The position numbers were made by a program, and so were the translations under genes. Source: Olsenella uli (GTDB taxonomy: Bacteria > Actinomycetota > Coriobacteriia > Coriobacteriales > Atopobiaceae). From it: a stretch of 64,000 nt of DNA. The notes beneath the pieces were generated by a model. It was not told the DNA's origin and made no database searches. It saw only the letters and a list, made by a program, of their open reading frames with translations. This document shows positions 26,359-35,753 of this stretch, one piece after another. Each line of letters begins with the position of its first letter. Positions within the stretch are counted from its first letter, which is position 1. The stretch is taken from the NCBI RefSeq assembly GCF_016899935.1, contig NZ_JACJJK010000001.1, forward strand, positions 248,001 through 312,000. Reading direction: 5' to 3'.

Positions 26359-27726
26359 ATGACGCGCGACGGCACGGGACGCTACTCACTGATGACGGCG
26401 ATCTGCCTCATCATGGGCATCTGCATCGGCTCGGGCATCTTCTTCAAGTCCGACAACGTGCTCGTGGCCTCCGGCGGCAGCGTGGGCGCCGGGGTGGCCA
26501 TGTTCTGCCTCGCCGCCACCTACATCGTCTTCGGCGGCCTCTGCCTCTCGCTCTTCGCCGCGCGCGAGGGCGGCGCCGGCGGGCTCGTGGCCTACGCGGA
26601 GCGCTTCGTCTCGCCGCGCTTCGCCCGGCTCATCGGCTGGCACTTCGCCTTCCTCTACCTGCCGTCCATCTCCGCAGTGATCTTCTGGGTCGCCGGCGTC
26701 TACGCGTGCATGGTGCTCGGCCTGCCCGGCACCCTCGCCAACCAGATGGGTATCGGCCTCGCGCTCATGCTCGCCTGCTCGCTCGCCAACGCGCTCGCGC
26801 CGCGCGCCTCGGGCTGGACGCAGAACGCCCTCACCGTGGTCAAGGTCGCGCCGCTCGTCGTCGTGGGGCTGGTCGGGCTCGTCGCCGTGCTCGCCGGTCG
26901 CGCCCAGACGGGCGCCGTCGCGGCGGGCGCCACGGACGGCGCGGGCGGCGGGCTCGCCTGGCTCGGCGCCGCCGCGCCGGTCGCCTTCTCCTTCGACGGC
27001 TGGCCCGCCGCGACCTCCATCGCCCCGGAGCTGCGCCGCGCCCGGCGCAACCTCCCGATTGCCCTCGTCGCGGCCCCGCTCGCCATCCTCGCCCTCTACC
27101 TCGCCTACTTCGTGGGTCTCTCCGTCACGCTCGGCCCCGCCACGGTCATGGGGGCGGGCGACGCGAGCCTCTCGCTGCTCTTCTCGCGCCTCTTCGGCGA
27201 GCGGGCGGCCGCCTGGCCCAACCTCGTCGCGCTGCTCGCCGTCCTCGGGACCGGCAATGGACTCGTCCTCTCGCTGCAGCGACTCCCCCGCGCGCTCGGG
27301 GAGCGCGGCGACGTGCCCGGCCGCGCGGGCGCCTGGCTCCGCCGCGAGAGCCCGCGCTCGGGCCGCCCCGTCAACAGCGCCCTCGCGGCCACCGGCTGCA
27401 TGCTCGCGTGGAGCGCCATCCACGCGCTCGCGCAGGCCGGCGGCCTCGTCCCCAACGGCGACGTCTCCGAGGTCAGCGTCTGCCTCACGATGCTGCTCAT
27501 GCTCCCCTTCTTCGCCGGCGCGTGGCGCCTGCGCGGCGAGGGCGGGGCGGGCGCGCTGCGCGGCCGCGTGGCCCCCGTGCTCGCGACCGCATGCTGCCTG
27601 GTCGTGGGCCTCTCGGGGCTCGCCGAGCCGGCGCGCGCGGCGCTGGCCGCCCTGGAGCTCGGCGTTCTTCTCGCCCTGCTCCTCGTGAATAGGGACGGGC
27701 GCGACGGGGAACAAAAGAGTGGCTGA
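26359..27726 (+). CDS. APC-superfamily amino-acid permease
   Basis: This 455-residue membrane protein has about twelve helices. The first carries GICIGSGIFFKSDNV, the unwound glycine motif that binds the substrate backbone in APC transporters. GLVAYAERFVSPRFARLIGW and the SFDGWPAATSIAPELRRARRN segment are also family hallmarks. The sequence is closest to the serine/threonine- or general amino-acid exchanger (LAT-like) group, but the substrate is not readable. GGGAGG lies before the start and a TACCAT -10 box about 35 bp upstream. The next gene starts 24 bp after the stop. Confidence 0.88.
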   Translation: MTRDGTGRYSLMTAICLIMGICIGSGIFFKSDNVLVASGGSVGAGVAMFCLAATYIVFGGLCLSLFAAREGGAGGLVAYAERFVSPRFARLIGWHFAFLYLPSISAVIFWVAGVYACMVLGLPGTLANQMGIGLALMLACSLANALAPRASGWTQNALTVVKVAPLVVVGLVGLVAVLAGRAQTGAVAAGATDGAGGGLAWLGAAAPVAFSFDGWPAATSIAPELRRARRNLPIALVAAPLAILALYLAYFVGLSVTLGPATVMGAGDASLSLLFSRLFGERAAAWPNLVALLAVLGTGNGLVLSLQRLPRALGERGDVPGRAGAWLRRESPRSGRPVNSALAATGCMLAWSAIHALAQAGGLVPNGDVSEVSVCLTMLLMLPFFAGAWRLRGEGGAGALRGRVAPVLATACCLVVGLSGLAEPARAALAALELGVLLALLLVNRDGRDGEQKSG

Positions 27727-27750
27727 CGATTCCGGAGGTTCGAGAGACCC

Positions 27751-28725
27751 ATGCAGGACACATCCAACGAGAGCACGGCCCCTGAGCGGGGCATTCACGC
27801 GGGCATCTTCGAGGTGGGGCACGCTTCGCACGAGCTCGTCCCCGCCGCCGACGGCCCCGCGCCGATCGAGGGGCGCCTGCGCAAGGCGCCGCTGCGCGTA
27901 CCGGACAACTACGAGGCGTGCAGCGGCTTCACGCTCTTTGGTCGGCGCATCAGGACGCTCCTCTACTCCACCGACGTCGCCGCGATCCGCAACTCCAACG
28001 CGGACGCGATCTTTGCCGTCTACCCGTTCACGGCGCAGCCCGCCATCACGCAAGCCCTGCTCACGGTGGCCGAGGCCCCGCTCTTCGTGGGCGTGGGCGG
28101 CGGCACCACCACCGGGCGGCGCGCCGCCGAACTCGCCGCCGTCTCGGAGATGCAGGGCGCGGCGGGCGTGGTCCTGAACTCCCCCGCCACGCCGGAGATG
28201 GTCGCGCAGGTGGCCTCCACCGTGGACATCCCCGTGATCGCCACGATCACGCGCTTTGACAACGGGGCGGTCGAGAAGATCCAGTCCGGCGCGCGCATCA
28301 TCAACGTGGCGGCCGGGCGGCGCACGCCCGAGGTCATCGCGGCGCTGCGGGCCGCCTTCCCCGCGCTGCCGATCATCGCCACCGGTGGCCGCGACGACGA
28401 CACCGCGGCGGCCACCGTCGCCGCCGGCGCCAACGCGCTCATCTGGGCGCCGCCGAGCGTCGTGGAGCTCCAGCGCGACATGATGGTCCGCTACCGCGAG
28501 AAGGCCGAGGCCGCCGCGGGGGCCGCCGGCGACGAGGCGCCCGCCGCCGCGGGCGTGCCCGTGCCCGACATCACCGACATGCCGGTGGCCGACGTGCCGA
28601 ACGGTGTGGTGGAGAGCGTCTCGCCCGAGGTCGAGAAGGCCGAGCAGATCGGCGACGAGGACTTCGTGAGCCCCTACCGCGGGCTCCTCCCGCGCCTGCC
28701 GCTCTTCGGCCGCAAGCGCGGGTAG
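27751..28725 (+). CDS. TIM-barrel protein of unknown substrate (often called hydrolase)
   Basis: This 324-residue soluble protein has the alternating strand/helix pattern of a TIM barrel. LFVGVGGGTTTGRRAAELAA (near residue 110) and IIATGGRDDDTAAATVAAGA (near 208) resemble the phosphate- or flavin-binding ends of IMP dehydrogenase- and nitronate monooxygenase-like barrels. An Ala-rich linker near 250 leads to a C-terminal tail ending in basic residues. I cannot name the reaction. It is 24 bp downstream of the permease and probably co-transcribed. A motif copy, GTTCTTCTCG, begins 4 bp after the stop. Confidence 0.6.
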   Translation: MQDTSNESTAPERGIHAGIFEVGHASHELVPAADGPAPIEGRLRKAPLRVPDNYEACSGFTLFGRRIRTLLYSTDVAAIRNSNADAIFAVYPFTAQPAITQALLTVAEAPLFVGVGGGTTTGRRAAELAAVSEMQGAAGVVLNSPATPEMVAQVASTVDIPVIATITRFDNGAVEKIQSGARIINVAAGRRTPEVIAALRAAFPALPIIATGGRDDDTAAATVAAGANALIWAPPSVVELQRDMMVRYREKAEAAAGAAGDEAPAAAGVPVPDITDMPVADVPNGVVESVSPEVEKAEQIGDEDFVSPYRGLLPRLPLFGRKRG

Positions 28726-28744
28726 CACGTTCTTCTCGCCCGCG

Positions 28745-28862
28745 CGCAATACGCGTTTTCCAACGTTTCTGGCCCCGATTCTGTTGGTTTTCGCGTATTC
28801 CCAATTGGCAGTACGCGATTTCCAACGTTTTGGGGCCCCATTTCGTTGGGAATCGCGTATTG
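28745..28862. repeat. Pair of AATACGCG hairpins, copy 1
   Basis: Two stem-loops of about 55 bp lie in tandem. The first pairs AATACGCG with CGCGTATT and CCAAC with GTTGG; the second pairs ACGCGATT-CCAACG with its complement. A GTTCTTCTCG motif (28729-28738) sits 7 bp before. The same composite, in the same orientation, recurs at 30811-30944, and the two copies enclose the AbiEi-like gene and xpt. Confidence 0.85.
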
Positions 28863-28873
28863 CTGGCTCGCAC

Positions 28874-29920
28874 CTACCGTCGCAGCAGCACGCTCCAGTC
28901 CGGCAGCGTCGTCGGACCTGCGGGCGCGAGCGGTGAGCCCAGACGCGGCACGCCGTAGAGCTCGAGCTTGCTGACGAGCTCGCTCACCCCGGCGGCCTCC
29001 TCGTAGGTGAAGCGCAGGACGGAGACGTCGTAGGCGGTGATGAGCCCCTCGCGCTTCCGTTGGTCGAGAAGAACCTGCTGCGGCGTGCGTCCTCGCGTCA
29101 TCGTGGGGTCGAGCAGCTTGCGCAGGCCGTCGCACTCGCCCACAATCACGCGGCCGTCGGCGCGCACCCAGACGAAGTCCACGCGAAACGTCCGTCCCGG
29201 GTGCAGCGGGTCGGGCACCTCCACCTGCTGGGCCGGCAGCAGATAGCCCTCCTCGATCATCACGGCCCGCGCGATCGACTCGCCGCCGCTCTCGGCGAGC
29301 CCGGTGGCGCGAGCGAACGTCGACAGGGCTGACTTGACGCCGCGACAGGAGCCAATCAGGTGGTAGGCGTATTCGACGAAGTCGCGCCACGCAACGCCAC
29401 GCGCACCCATCGCCCAGTCCGCGACCACCATGCCCTCGCGGAAGCTCATCCACCGCAGGCTGTCGAGGGTCGTGCGGAGAGGCGGCGTGACGCGCAGGCC
29501 GCGCGCCTCAATCGGCCTCTCCCGGGCGTCATCCGCGTTGAGCGCGAGCCGATGATGCGTCATGAGTGCCGTCGGGGCGGAGACGGACCCGCTCTCGAGC
29601 ATCACGTGAAGCGGGCGCTGCCAGGCATAGGGCACCTCGCAGCCGAGCGCGAGCGCCGCGGAGGGACCGCAGAAGACCCAGTTTGGGTGGGCGCGCTGCA
29701 GGGAGCGCATAATGGCGAGCGTCTGGGCGGAATAGCCGAGCGCCTCCCACCACGCACGGCGCGCATAGAGCCCATGCGCGGGCGAGACGAGCTCCCCGTC
29801 CTCGTTCGCGCGGCGGGCGCACGCCGCCCGGATGCGCTCCGTCTCCGGCCTCATGCACGCGCCGCGCGCCTCCGCCTCCGCAAACAGCTCGCCCAGCTCC
29901 CGGTCGACCTTCTCGCTCAT
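28874..29920 (-). CDS. AbiEi-like protein with C-terminal Vsr/DUF559-type domain
   Basis: This 348-residue protein has the layout of AbiEi-like antitoxin-domain proteins common in Actinobacteria. An N-terminal part contains GLYARRAWWEA and a helical segment (residues 20-110). A middle part has RTTLDSLRWMSFREGMVVAD (about 145-165). A C-terminal PD-(D/E)XK-like domain has ESIARAVMIEEGYLLPAQ, VDFVWVRADGRVIVGECDG (near 265) and LLDQRKREG. The start at 29920 is preferred over an earlier ATG because GGGGAGG lies just upstream. No AbiEii toxin gene is adjacent, so its action is unclear. It lies between two copies of the AATACGCG hairpin pair. Confidence 0.72.
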   Translation of the reverse strand: MSEKVDRELGELFAEAEARGACMRPETERIRAACARRANEDGELVSPAHGLYARRAWWEALGYSAQTLAIMRSLQRAHPNWVFCGPSAALALGCEVPYAWQRPLHVMLESGSVSAPTALMTHHRLALNADDARERPIEARGLRVTPPLRTTLDSLRWMSFREGMVVADWAMGARGVAWRDFVEYAYHLIGSCRGVKSALSTFARATGLAESGGESIARAVMIEEGYLLPAQQVEVPDPLHPGRTFRVDFVWVRADGRVIVGECDGLRKLLDPTMTRGRTPQQVLLDQRKREGLITAYDVSVLRFTYEEAAGVSELVSKLELYGVPRLGSPLAPAGPTTLPDWSVLLRR

Positions 29921-30217
29921 GGCGCCTCCCCTCGTGGGAGGCATTCTGGCACGGACGGCATGTCGGCGCGGGGAAGGCGCTTGCGCAAAATGTTTATCGT
30001 TTCGATATTTTTTGCAATATGGCCGATAAGAGCAAGGTTCTCTTGCACGGAGCTACCTGTCAGATACGTGCAACACGCTTACGGAAACCAAAAATCGGCG
30101 AACGGTACCGACGTCCCGGCAAACAATCATGGACGAGTTTTCAGGTGAGCGGGGCCAAACGCGCGCAGAGCGTGCATAATGGACGGAACGCCAACACCAC
30201 ACGAGAGGGGCAGGCAC
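29921..30217. promoter_or_regulatory. Divergent intergenic region with an AT-rich tract and the xpt promoter
   Basis: No gene is seen. A tract at about 29988-30020 is much richer in A+T than its surroundings and contains the small dyad TATCG-TTT-CGATA (29996-30008). A small GCAAG/CTTGC hairpin follows near 30035. CATAAT at 30175-30180 is a plausible -10 box for xpt. I looked for a purine riboswitch and did not find its conserved loops. Confidence 0.45.
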
Positions 30218-30796
30218 ATGATCGAGCTCGAGGACCGCATCCGCAAAGACGGCATCGTGCGCGAGGGCAACGTCCTCAAGGTCGACAACTTCCTCAACCA
30301 TCAGTGCGACGTGGCGCTCTACGACCACATGGGCGCCGAGTGGGCGCGCCTCTTTGCCGGCAAGCGGATCGACAAGATCCTCACGATCGAGGCCTCCGGC
30401 ATCGGCATCGCGTGCGTGGCGGCGACCCACTTCGGCGGCGTGCCCGTGGTCTTTGCTCGCAAGACCGAGTCCAAGAACCTCGACGGCGAGCAGTACCGCA
30501 CCAACATCAGGAGTTACACCAAGGGCCGCGAGTACCAGGTCATCGTTGCCAAGCGCTTCCTCACGCGCGGCGAGCACGTGCTGATCATCGACGACTTCAT
30601 GGCCATGGGCTGCGCGATGAACGGCCTGCTGGAGATCTGCGACGAGGCGGGCGTCATCGTGGAGGGCATCGGCATCGCCATCGAGAAGGGCTTCCAGCCG
30701 GGCGGCGACGGGCTGCGGAAGCGCGGCTACCAGGTGGAGTCGCTCGCCATCGTGAAGTCGATGGACGCGGAGACCGGAAAGATCGAGTTCGCGTAG
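30218..30796 (+). CDS. xpt: Xanthine phosphoribosyltransferase
   Basis: This 192-residue enzyme transfers phosphoribose from PRPP to xanthine (and more weakly other purines), salvaging it to XMP. It has the Xpt start [25 protein letters not shown] in outline (first residues IELEDRI, then [10 protein letters not shown]), the ARKTESKN segment and the PRPP-binding loop [17 protein letters not shown] near residue 120. The ATG at 30218 is chosen because GAGAGGGG lies just upstream. It is monocistronic. In Firmicutes xpt is often under a purine riboswitch, but none is recognisable here. Confidence 0.94.
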   Translation: MIELEDRIRKDGIVREGNVLKVDNFLNHQCDVALYDHMGAEWARLFAGKRIDKILTIEASGIGIACVAATHFGGVPVVFARKTESKNLDGEQYRTNIRSYTKGREYQVIVAKRFLTRGEHVLIIDDFMAMGCAMNGLLEICDEAGVIVEGIGIAIEKGFQPGGDGLRKRGYQVESLAIVKSMDAETGKIEFA

Positions 30797-30826
30797 GGCT
30801 GCGGCGGGGCGTTCTTCTCGCCCTGT

Positions 30827-30944
30827 CGCAATACGCAACAGCCAACGTTTTGGGGCCATATTCCGTAGGAAATCGCGTATTTGTAGTTGGCGATACGCGA
30901 TTGCCAACGTTTTGGGCCGCACTTCCGTCGGAAAGCGCGTATTG
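30827..30944. repeat. Pair of AATACGCG hairpins, copy 2
   Basis: Two stem-loops match those at 28745-28862 in order and orientation, each with the CCAACGTTTTGGG core. A GTTCTTCTCG motif lies 6 bp before (30811-30820). It starts about 30 bp after the xpt stop. Confidence 0.85.
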
Positions 30945-30970
30945 AGTGCTCGGGCGGCGGAAAAACTCCG

Positions 30971-30998
30971 TTGACATATGAACGTATGCTCATATAAT
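30971..30998 (+). promoter_or_regulatory. Promoter and ArsR-type operator of the metal-efflux operon
   Basis: TTGACA (30971-30976) and TATAAT (30993-30998) are separated by 16 bp, the best promoter in the window. Between and overlapping them is ATATGAACGTATGCTCATAT (30976-30995), a 6-bp inverted repeat of the ATATGA-N8-TCATAT type bound by ArsR/SmtB metal sensors. Repressor here would block RNA polymerase. Confidence 0.88.
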
Positions 30999-31028
30999 CA
31001 TATGCACACGCAAACGAGAGGAGCGCGC

Positions 31029-31340
31029 ATGCCCGAGGAGCCCACCCCCACCGAGATGCCCGACGAGGAGCTGCTCTACGACCTCGCGGACCTGTTCAAG
31101 GTGTTCAGCGACACCACCCGCATCAAGATCCTCTACGCCCTCATGGGCCGCGAGCTCTGCGTGGCGGACATCGCCGAGGAGACCGGCTCCACGCAGAGCG
31201 CGGTCTCCCACCAGCTGCGCACGCTCAAGCAGGCGCGCCTGGTGCGCTTCCAGCGCGACGGCCGCAACGTGCTCTACTCGCTCGCCGACGACCACGTTTA
31301 CACCATGCTCAGCCAGGGCATGTCCCACATCTGCGAGTAA
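31029..31340 (+). CDS. ArsR/SmtB-family metal-responsive repressor
   Basis: This 103-residue winged-helix repressor has LADLFKVFSDTTRIKILYAL, the metal-type ELCVADIAEE segment and the recognition helix TQSAVSHQLRTLKQARLV, then the beta wing FQRDGRNVLYSLADDHV. ELCV at the third helix holds the single Cys typical of CadC/CzrA-like sensors, and Asp/His residues near the C-terminus (ADDHVYTMLSQGMSHICE) could form the second, alpha5-type zinc site. It should bind the operator overlapping its own promoter and release it when Zn, Cd or Pb is in excess. The start is set by GAGAGGAG just upstream. Confidence 0.92.
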   Translation: MPEEPTPTEMPDEELLYDLADLFKVFSDTTRIKILYALMGRELCVADIAEETGSTQSAVSHQLRTLKQARLVRFQRDGRNVLYSLADDHVYTMLSQGMSHICE

Positions 31341-31349
31341 GGAGACGCG

Positions 31350-31568
31350 ATGAGAAAGTCATTCAGGCTCGACGAGATTGACTGCGCCGTCTGCGCGGGC
31401 AAGCTCGAGGACGCCATCGCCAGGCTCGACGGCGTGGAGGCCGTCTCCGTGAACTTCCTGACCCAGAAGCTCACGCTCACCGCTGCGGACGACCGCTTCG
31501 ACGACGTGCTGGCGCGCGTGGTCGACCTCGCCGCGCGCGTCGAGCCCGACTGCGAGATCGTCTGCTAA
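31350..31568 (+). CDS. Small heavy-metal-associated (HMA) domain protein
   Basis: This 72-residue protein is a single ferredoxin-like HMA domain with the metal-binding pair in DCAVCAGK (residues 11-18). It starts 9 bp after the repressor. In many Zn/Cd P-type ATPases this domain is fused to the N-terminus; here the ATPase at 31643 lacks it, so this protein probably plays the same part as a separate chaperone. A further Cys pair near the end (DCEIVC) is notable. The stop codon is inside a perfect palindrome. Confidence 0.85.
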   Translation: MRKSFRLDEIDCAVCAGKLEDAIARLDGVEAVSVNFLTQKLTLTAADDRFDDVLARVVDLAARVEPDCEIVC

Positions 31569-31630
31569 TTGGGGACAGTCCCCAATTAGCAGAAACCTTT
31601 TATGTGAAATGGGGACTGTCCCCAATTTAC
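31564..31630. repeat. Two GGGGAC-W-GTCCCC hairpins between the HMA and ATPase genes
   Basis: The first (31564-31590) is a perfect 13-bp inverted repeat around a single A and covers the stop codon of the HMA gene. The second (31604-31630) has the same core around a T with near-perfect arms. The core is shared with the palindrome at 20363-20393. The hairpins may tune expression between the two genes, but dispersed copies suggest a repeat element. Confidence 0.85.
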
Positions 31631-31642
31631 AGAGGAGCTGCT

Positions 31643-33556
<1,914 letters not shown>

Positions 33557-33559
33557 CGG

Positions 33560-34357
33560 CTAGCTGACGGGAACCTGCTCCTCGGTCTCCATGACGAAGC
33601 CGATCTTGTCGTCCTGGTAGAAGCCGCTCACGTTGCCGGGGACGTCGTACATGGCCCACGAGCCGTCGACCTTGAGCAGGGTCGCGTAGTTCTCGGTACC
33701 GCCGTCGTTGTTGGGCTCGCCCGCGGCCCACGACGCGTAGGAGAACTCCGACCCGTCCACCCAGGCCCAGCCGCCGTCCGAGGTCCGGTACGCCCCGATC
33801 CAGCAGGACACGAGCCCCTCGGCGGGAAGCTGCGAGAGCACCTCGTCGAGCTCGTCGGCGCTCGAGATCGTGACCAGGTGGCCGCCGTTGTCCTCGCAGT
33901 ACTGGCGCGCCTCGTCCCACGTCATGCACTCGTGCACGAGCTGGTAGTGGTTGACGGTGACCGTCTCGGGCTCGGGGTCCGGCTCCGGCTCGGCCTCGGG
34001 CGCCGGCTCGGTCTTGGCCTCGGGCTCGGACGTCCCCTCCGACCCCGACCCGGGCGCGGGCGTCTCCTCCGGCGTGGCGGCGGGCTGCGTCGCCGCCGGC
34101 TGCGGCGCCTCGGCGAACGGCCCCACCTTCAGGGCGAACATCACGCCGCAGGCGGCGCCCGCCACGGCGAGAAGGACCGCGACCACGATCGCCGCCACGG
34201 CGCCCGGGTGCATCCGGTGGGGCGTCGAGGGGTGGGGCCAGGGCTCGGGGCCGGGGTCGAACCCGGCCAGGGGCTCCTCCGTCACGAGCGGCGCGCCGCA
34301 TCCCGTGCAGAACTTCGCGCCGTCCTTGTTCTCCTGACCGCAGTTCGTACAGAACAT
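33560..34357 (-). CDS. Zinc-ribbon, single-TM protein with extracellular C-type-lectin-like domain
   Basis: This 265-residue protein begins with a zinc ribbon (CTNCGQENKDGAKFCTGCG). A membrane helix follows (about 50-75), then a Pro/Glu-rich spacer with repeated EPEPDP. The last 125 residues form a C-type-lectin-like domain with HECMTWDEARQYCEDNGGHL, CWIGAYRTSDGGWAWVDG, FSYASWAAGEPNNDGG and GFVMETE. EPN is the triplet linked to mannose-type binding in animal lectins, but the fold in bacteria is often used for other ligands. The ribbon should lie inside and the lectin domain outside. It is monocistronic. Confidence 0.82.
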   Translation of the reverse strand: MFCTNCGQENKDGAKFCTGCGAPLVTEEPLAGFDPGPEPWPHPSTPHRMHPGAVAAIVVAVLLAVAGAACGVMFALKVGPFAEAPQPAATQPAATPEETPAPGSGSEGTSEPEAKTEPAPEAEPEPDPEPETVTVNHYQLVHECMTWDEARQYCEDNGGHLVTISSADELDEVLSQLPAEGLVSCWIGAYRTSDGGWAWVDGSEFSYASWAAGEPNNDGGTENYATLLKVDGSWAMYDVPGNVSGFYQDDKIGFVMETEEQVPVS

Positions 34358-34404
34358 CGCGCCACGCCCTTCTCGTCCGCGCCGAGCCGTCCTCTATGGC
34401 GATG

Positions 34405-35622
34405 CTACTCCAGACGGCCGAGCTTGACCGTGAGAATGCGCTCGACGGACTCGTCGATGCGCTCCTCGCTCAGCTCCCCGGACGCGACGGCGTCGAGCAC
34501 GCCCTGGTAGGCCGCGCGCAGGTCGGCCGGCATGAGCACGATGTCCACGCCCGCCAGGAGCGCCGCGGCGGCGACGCGCTCCACGCCGACCGCCTCGGTC
34601 GCCGCGCCCATGCCCATGGAGTCGGTGATGATGATCCCCTGGTAGCCGAGCTCGTCGCGCAGCAGGTCGGTCACGATCTCGCTCGAGATGGAGGCGGGGT
34701 CGTCGTCGCCGGTGACGTTGGGCAGCGAGAGGTGGCCGACCATGACGAACGGCACGTCCTCCTCGATCGCCGCCTCGAAGGGGCGCAGCTCCTCCGCGCG
34801 GATCTCGTCGAGGGTCTTCTCGGAGTAGATCGAGCCGTCGTGGCTGTCGCCCGCCGCGCCGCCGATCCCCGGGAAGTGCTTGGCCGCGCAGAGCATGCCG
34901 GCGTCCGTGAAGCCGCGCACCTGCGCCGCCACCATCGGGGCCACCACGTCGGCGGTGGCGCCGAAGGAGCGCAGGCCCATCGTGCCGTCCGGGTTGTTGG
35001 CGATGTCGGCGTCCGGCGCAAAGTCCACGTTGAAGCCCAGCTCGTCGAGGTAGGTGCCGATGTGTTCGGCCACCTCGCGGGCATGCTCGGTGTCGCCGGT
35101 CGCCCCCACGTCGCACATGTCGCCGACGTTCTCCACGTCAAAGCCCGGGTTGCCGCCCACGCGCGAGACCGTGCCGCCCTCCTCGTCCACGCACAGGAAC
35201 ATCGGCAGGCCGTTGGCCTCGCGGCCGTACGCCATCGTGTTCGCGAGCATCTCGCGCGTCTGGTCGGGGTCGAGCAGGTTGGGCGCGAAGTAGCAGATGC
35301 CGGCGACGGGCAGCTCCGCGAGGGCGGCGCGCGTGGCCTCGCCGGCCGCCGTGACCTGGCCCATGTCCGTGAGCGCCTCGGGGCGCACGACGAAGAGCTG
35401 CGCGACCTTCTGCTCGAGCGTCAGCGCGTCCATCGCCGCGCGCACCCGGGCGGCGAGGTCGCCCTGGCCGGCGGCGCCGGGGGCGGGACGGTCGCTCACG
35501 GTGGCGCGCTCGCCCCCTGCGGACGCGGACGGCGCGTCCGAGCAGCCGGCGAGCGTCAGGACGGAGAGCGCGGCGGCCGAGGTCAGGGCCTCGCGGCGGG
35601 TGAGCAGGCGCGGGTCGGGCAC
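34405..35622 (-). CDS. GH3 beta-N-acetylhexosaminidase-like lipoprotein
   Basis: This 405-residue glycoside hydrolase family 3 enzyme has a Tat-like signal with TRREALTSAAAL and the lipobox LAGC. It should therefore be exported folded and lipid-anchored outside the membrane. Family motifs include KHFPGIGGAAGDSHDGS, the NagZ-type His/Asp loop, and the nucleophile Asp in IIITDSMGMGA (near residue 333). NagZ-like enzymes release N-acetylglucosamine from peptidoglycan or other glycans. The start is taken as GTG at 35622, preceded by GAGGAAAGG and a minus-strand TATACT box (35658-35663). It diverges from the GH2 gene. Confidence 0.9.
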   Translation of the reverse strand: MPDPRLLTRREALTSAAALSVLTLAGCSDAPSASAGGERATVSDRPAPGAAGQGDLAARVRAAMDALTLEQKVAQLFVVRPEALTDMGQVTAAGEATRAALAELPVAGICYFAPNLLDPDQTREMLANTMAYGREANGLPMFLCVDEEGGTVSRVGGNPGFDVENVGDMCDVGATGDTEHAREVAEHIGTYLDELGFNVDFAPDADIANNPDGTMGLRSFGATADVVAPMVAAQVRGFTDAGMLCAAKHFPGIGGAAGDSHDGSIYSEKTLDEIRAEELRPFEAAIEEDVPFVMVGHLSLPNVTGDDDPASISSEIVTDLLRDELGYQGIIITDSMGMGAATEAVGVERVAAAALLAGVDIVLMPADLRAAYQGVLDAVASGELSEERIDESVERILTVKLGRLE

Positions 35623-35753
35623 GAAGACACCTTTCCTCGTTCTTGTCGGGCACCTATAGTATAGGGGCATCGGACCCGCGGCCGGAACCGCCCCGCGCCC
35701 GCGTCCCGCCCGCCGGCCATGCTCACGTGCCCTCACCAAGCAAAGGAGTAGCA

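Noticed and set aside
29921-30217. Purine riboswitch before xpt
   Set aside because: A TATGG stretch occurs at about 30016-30020, but the conserved loop sequences and the closing P1 helix of the guanine/xanthine class are not found in order.
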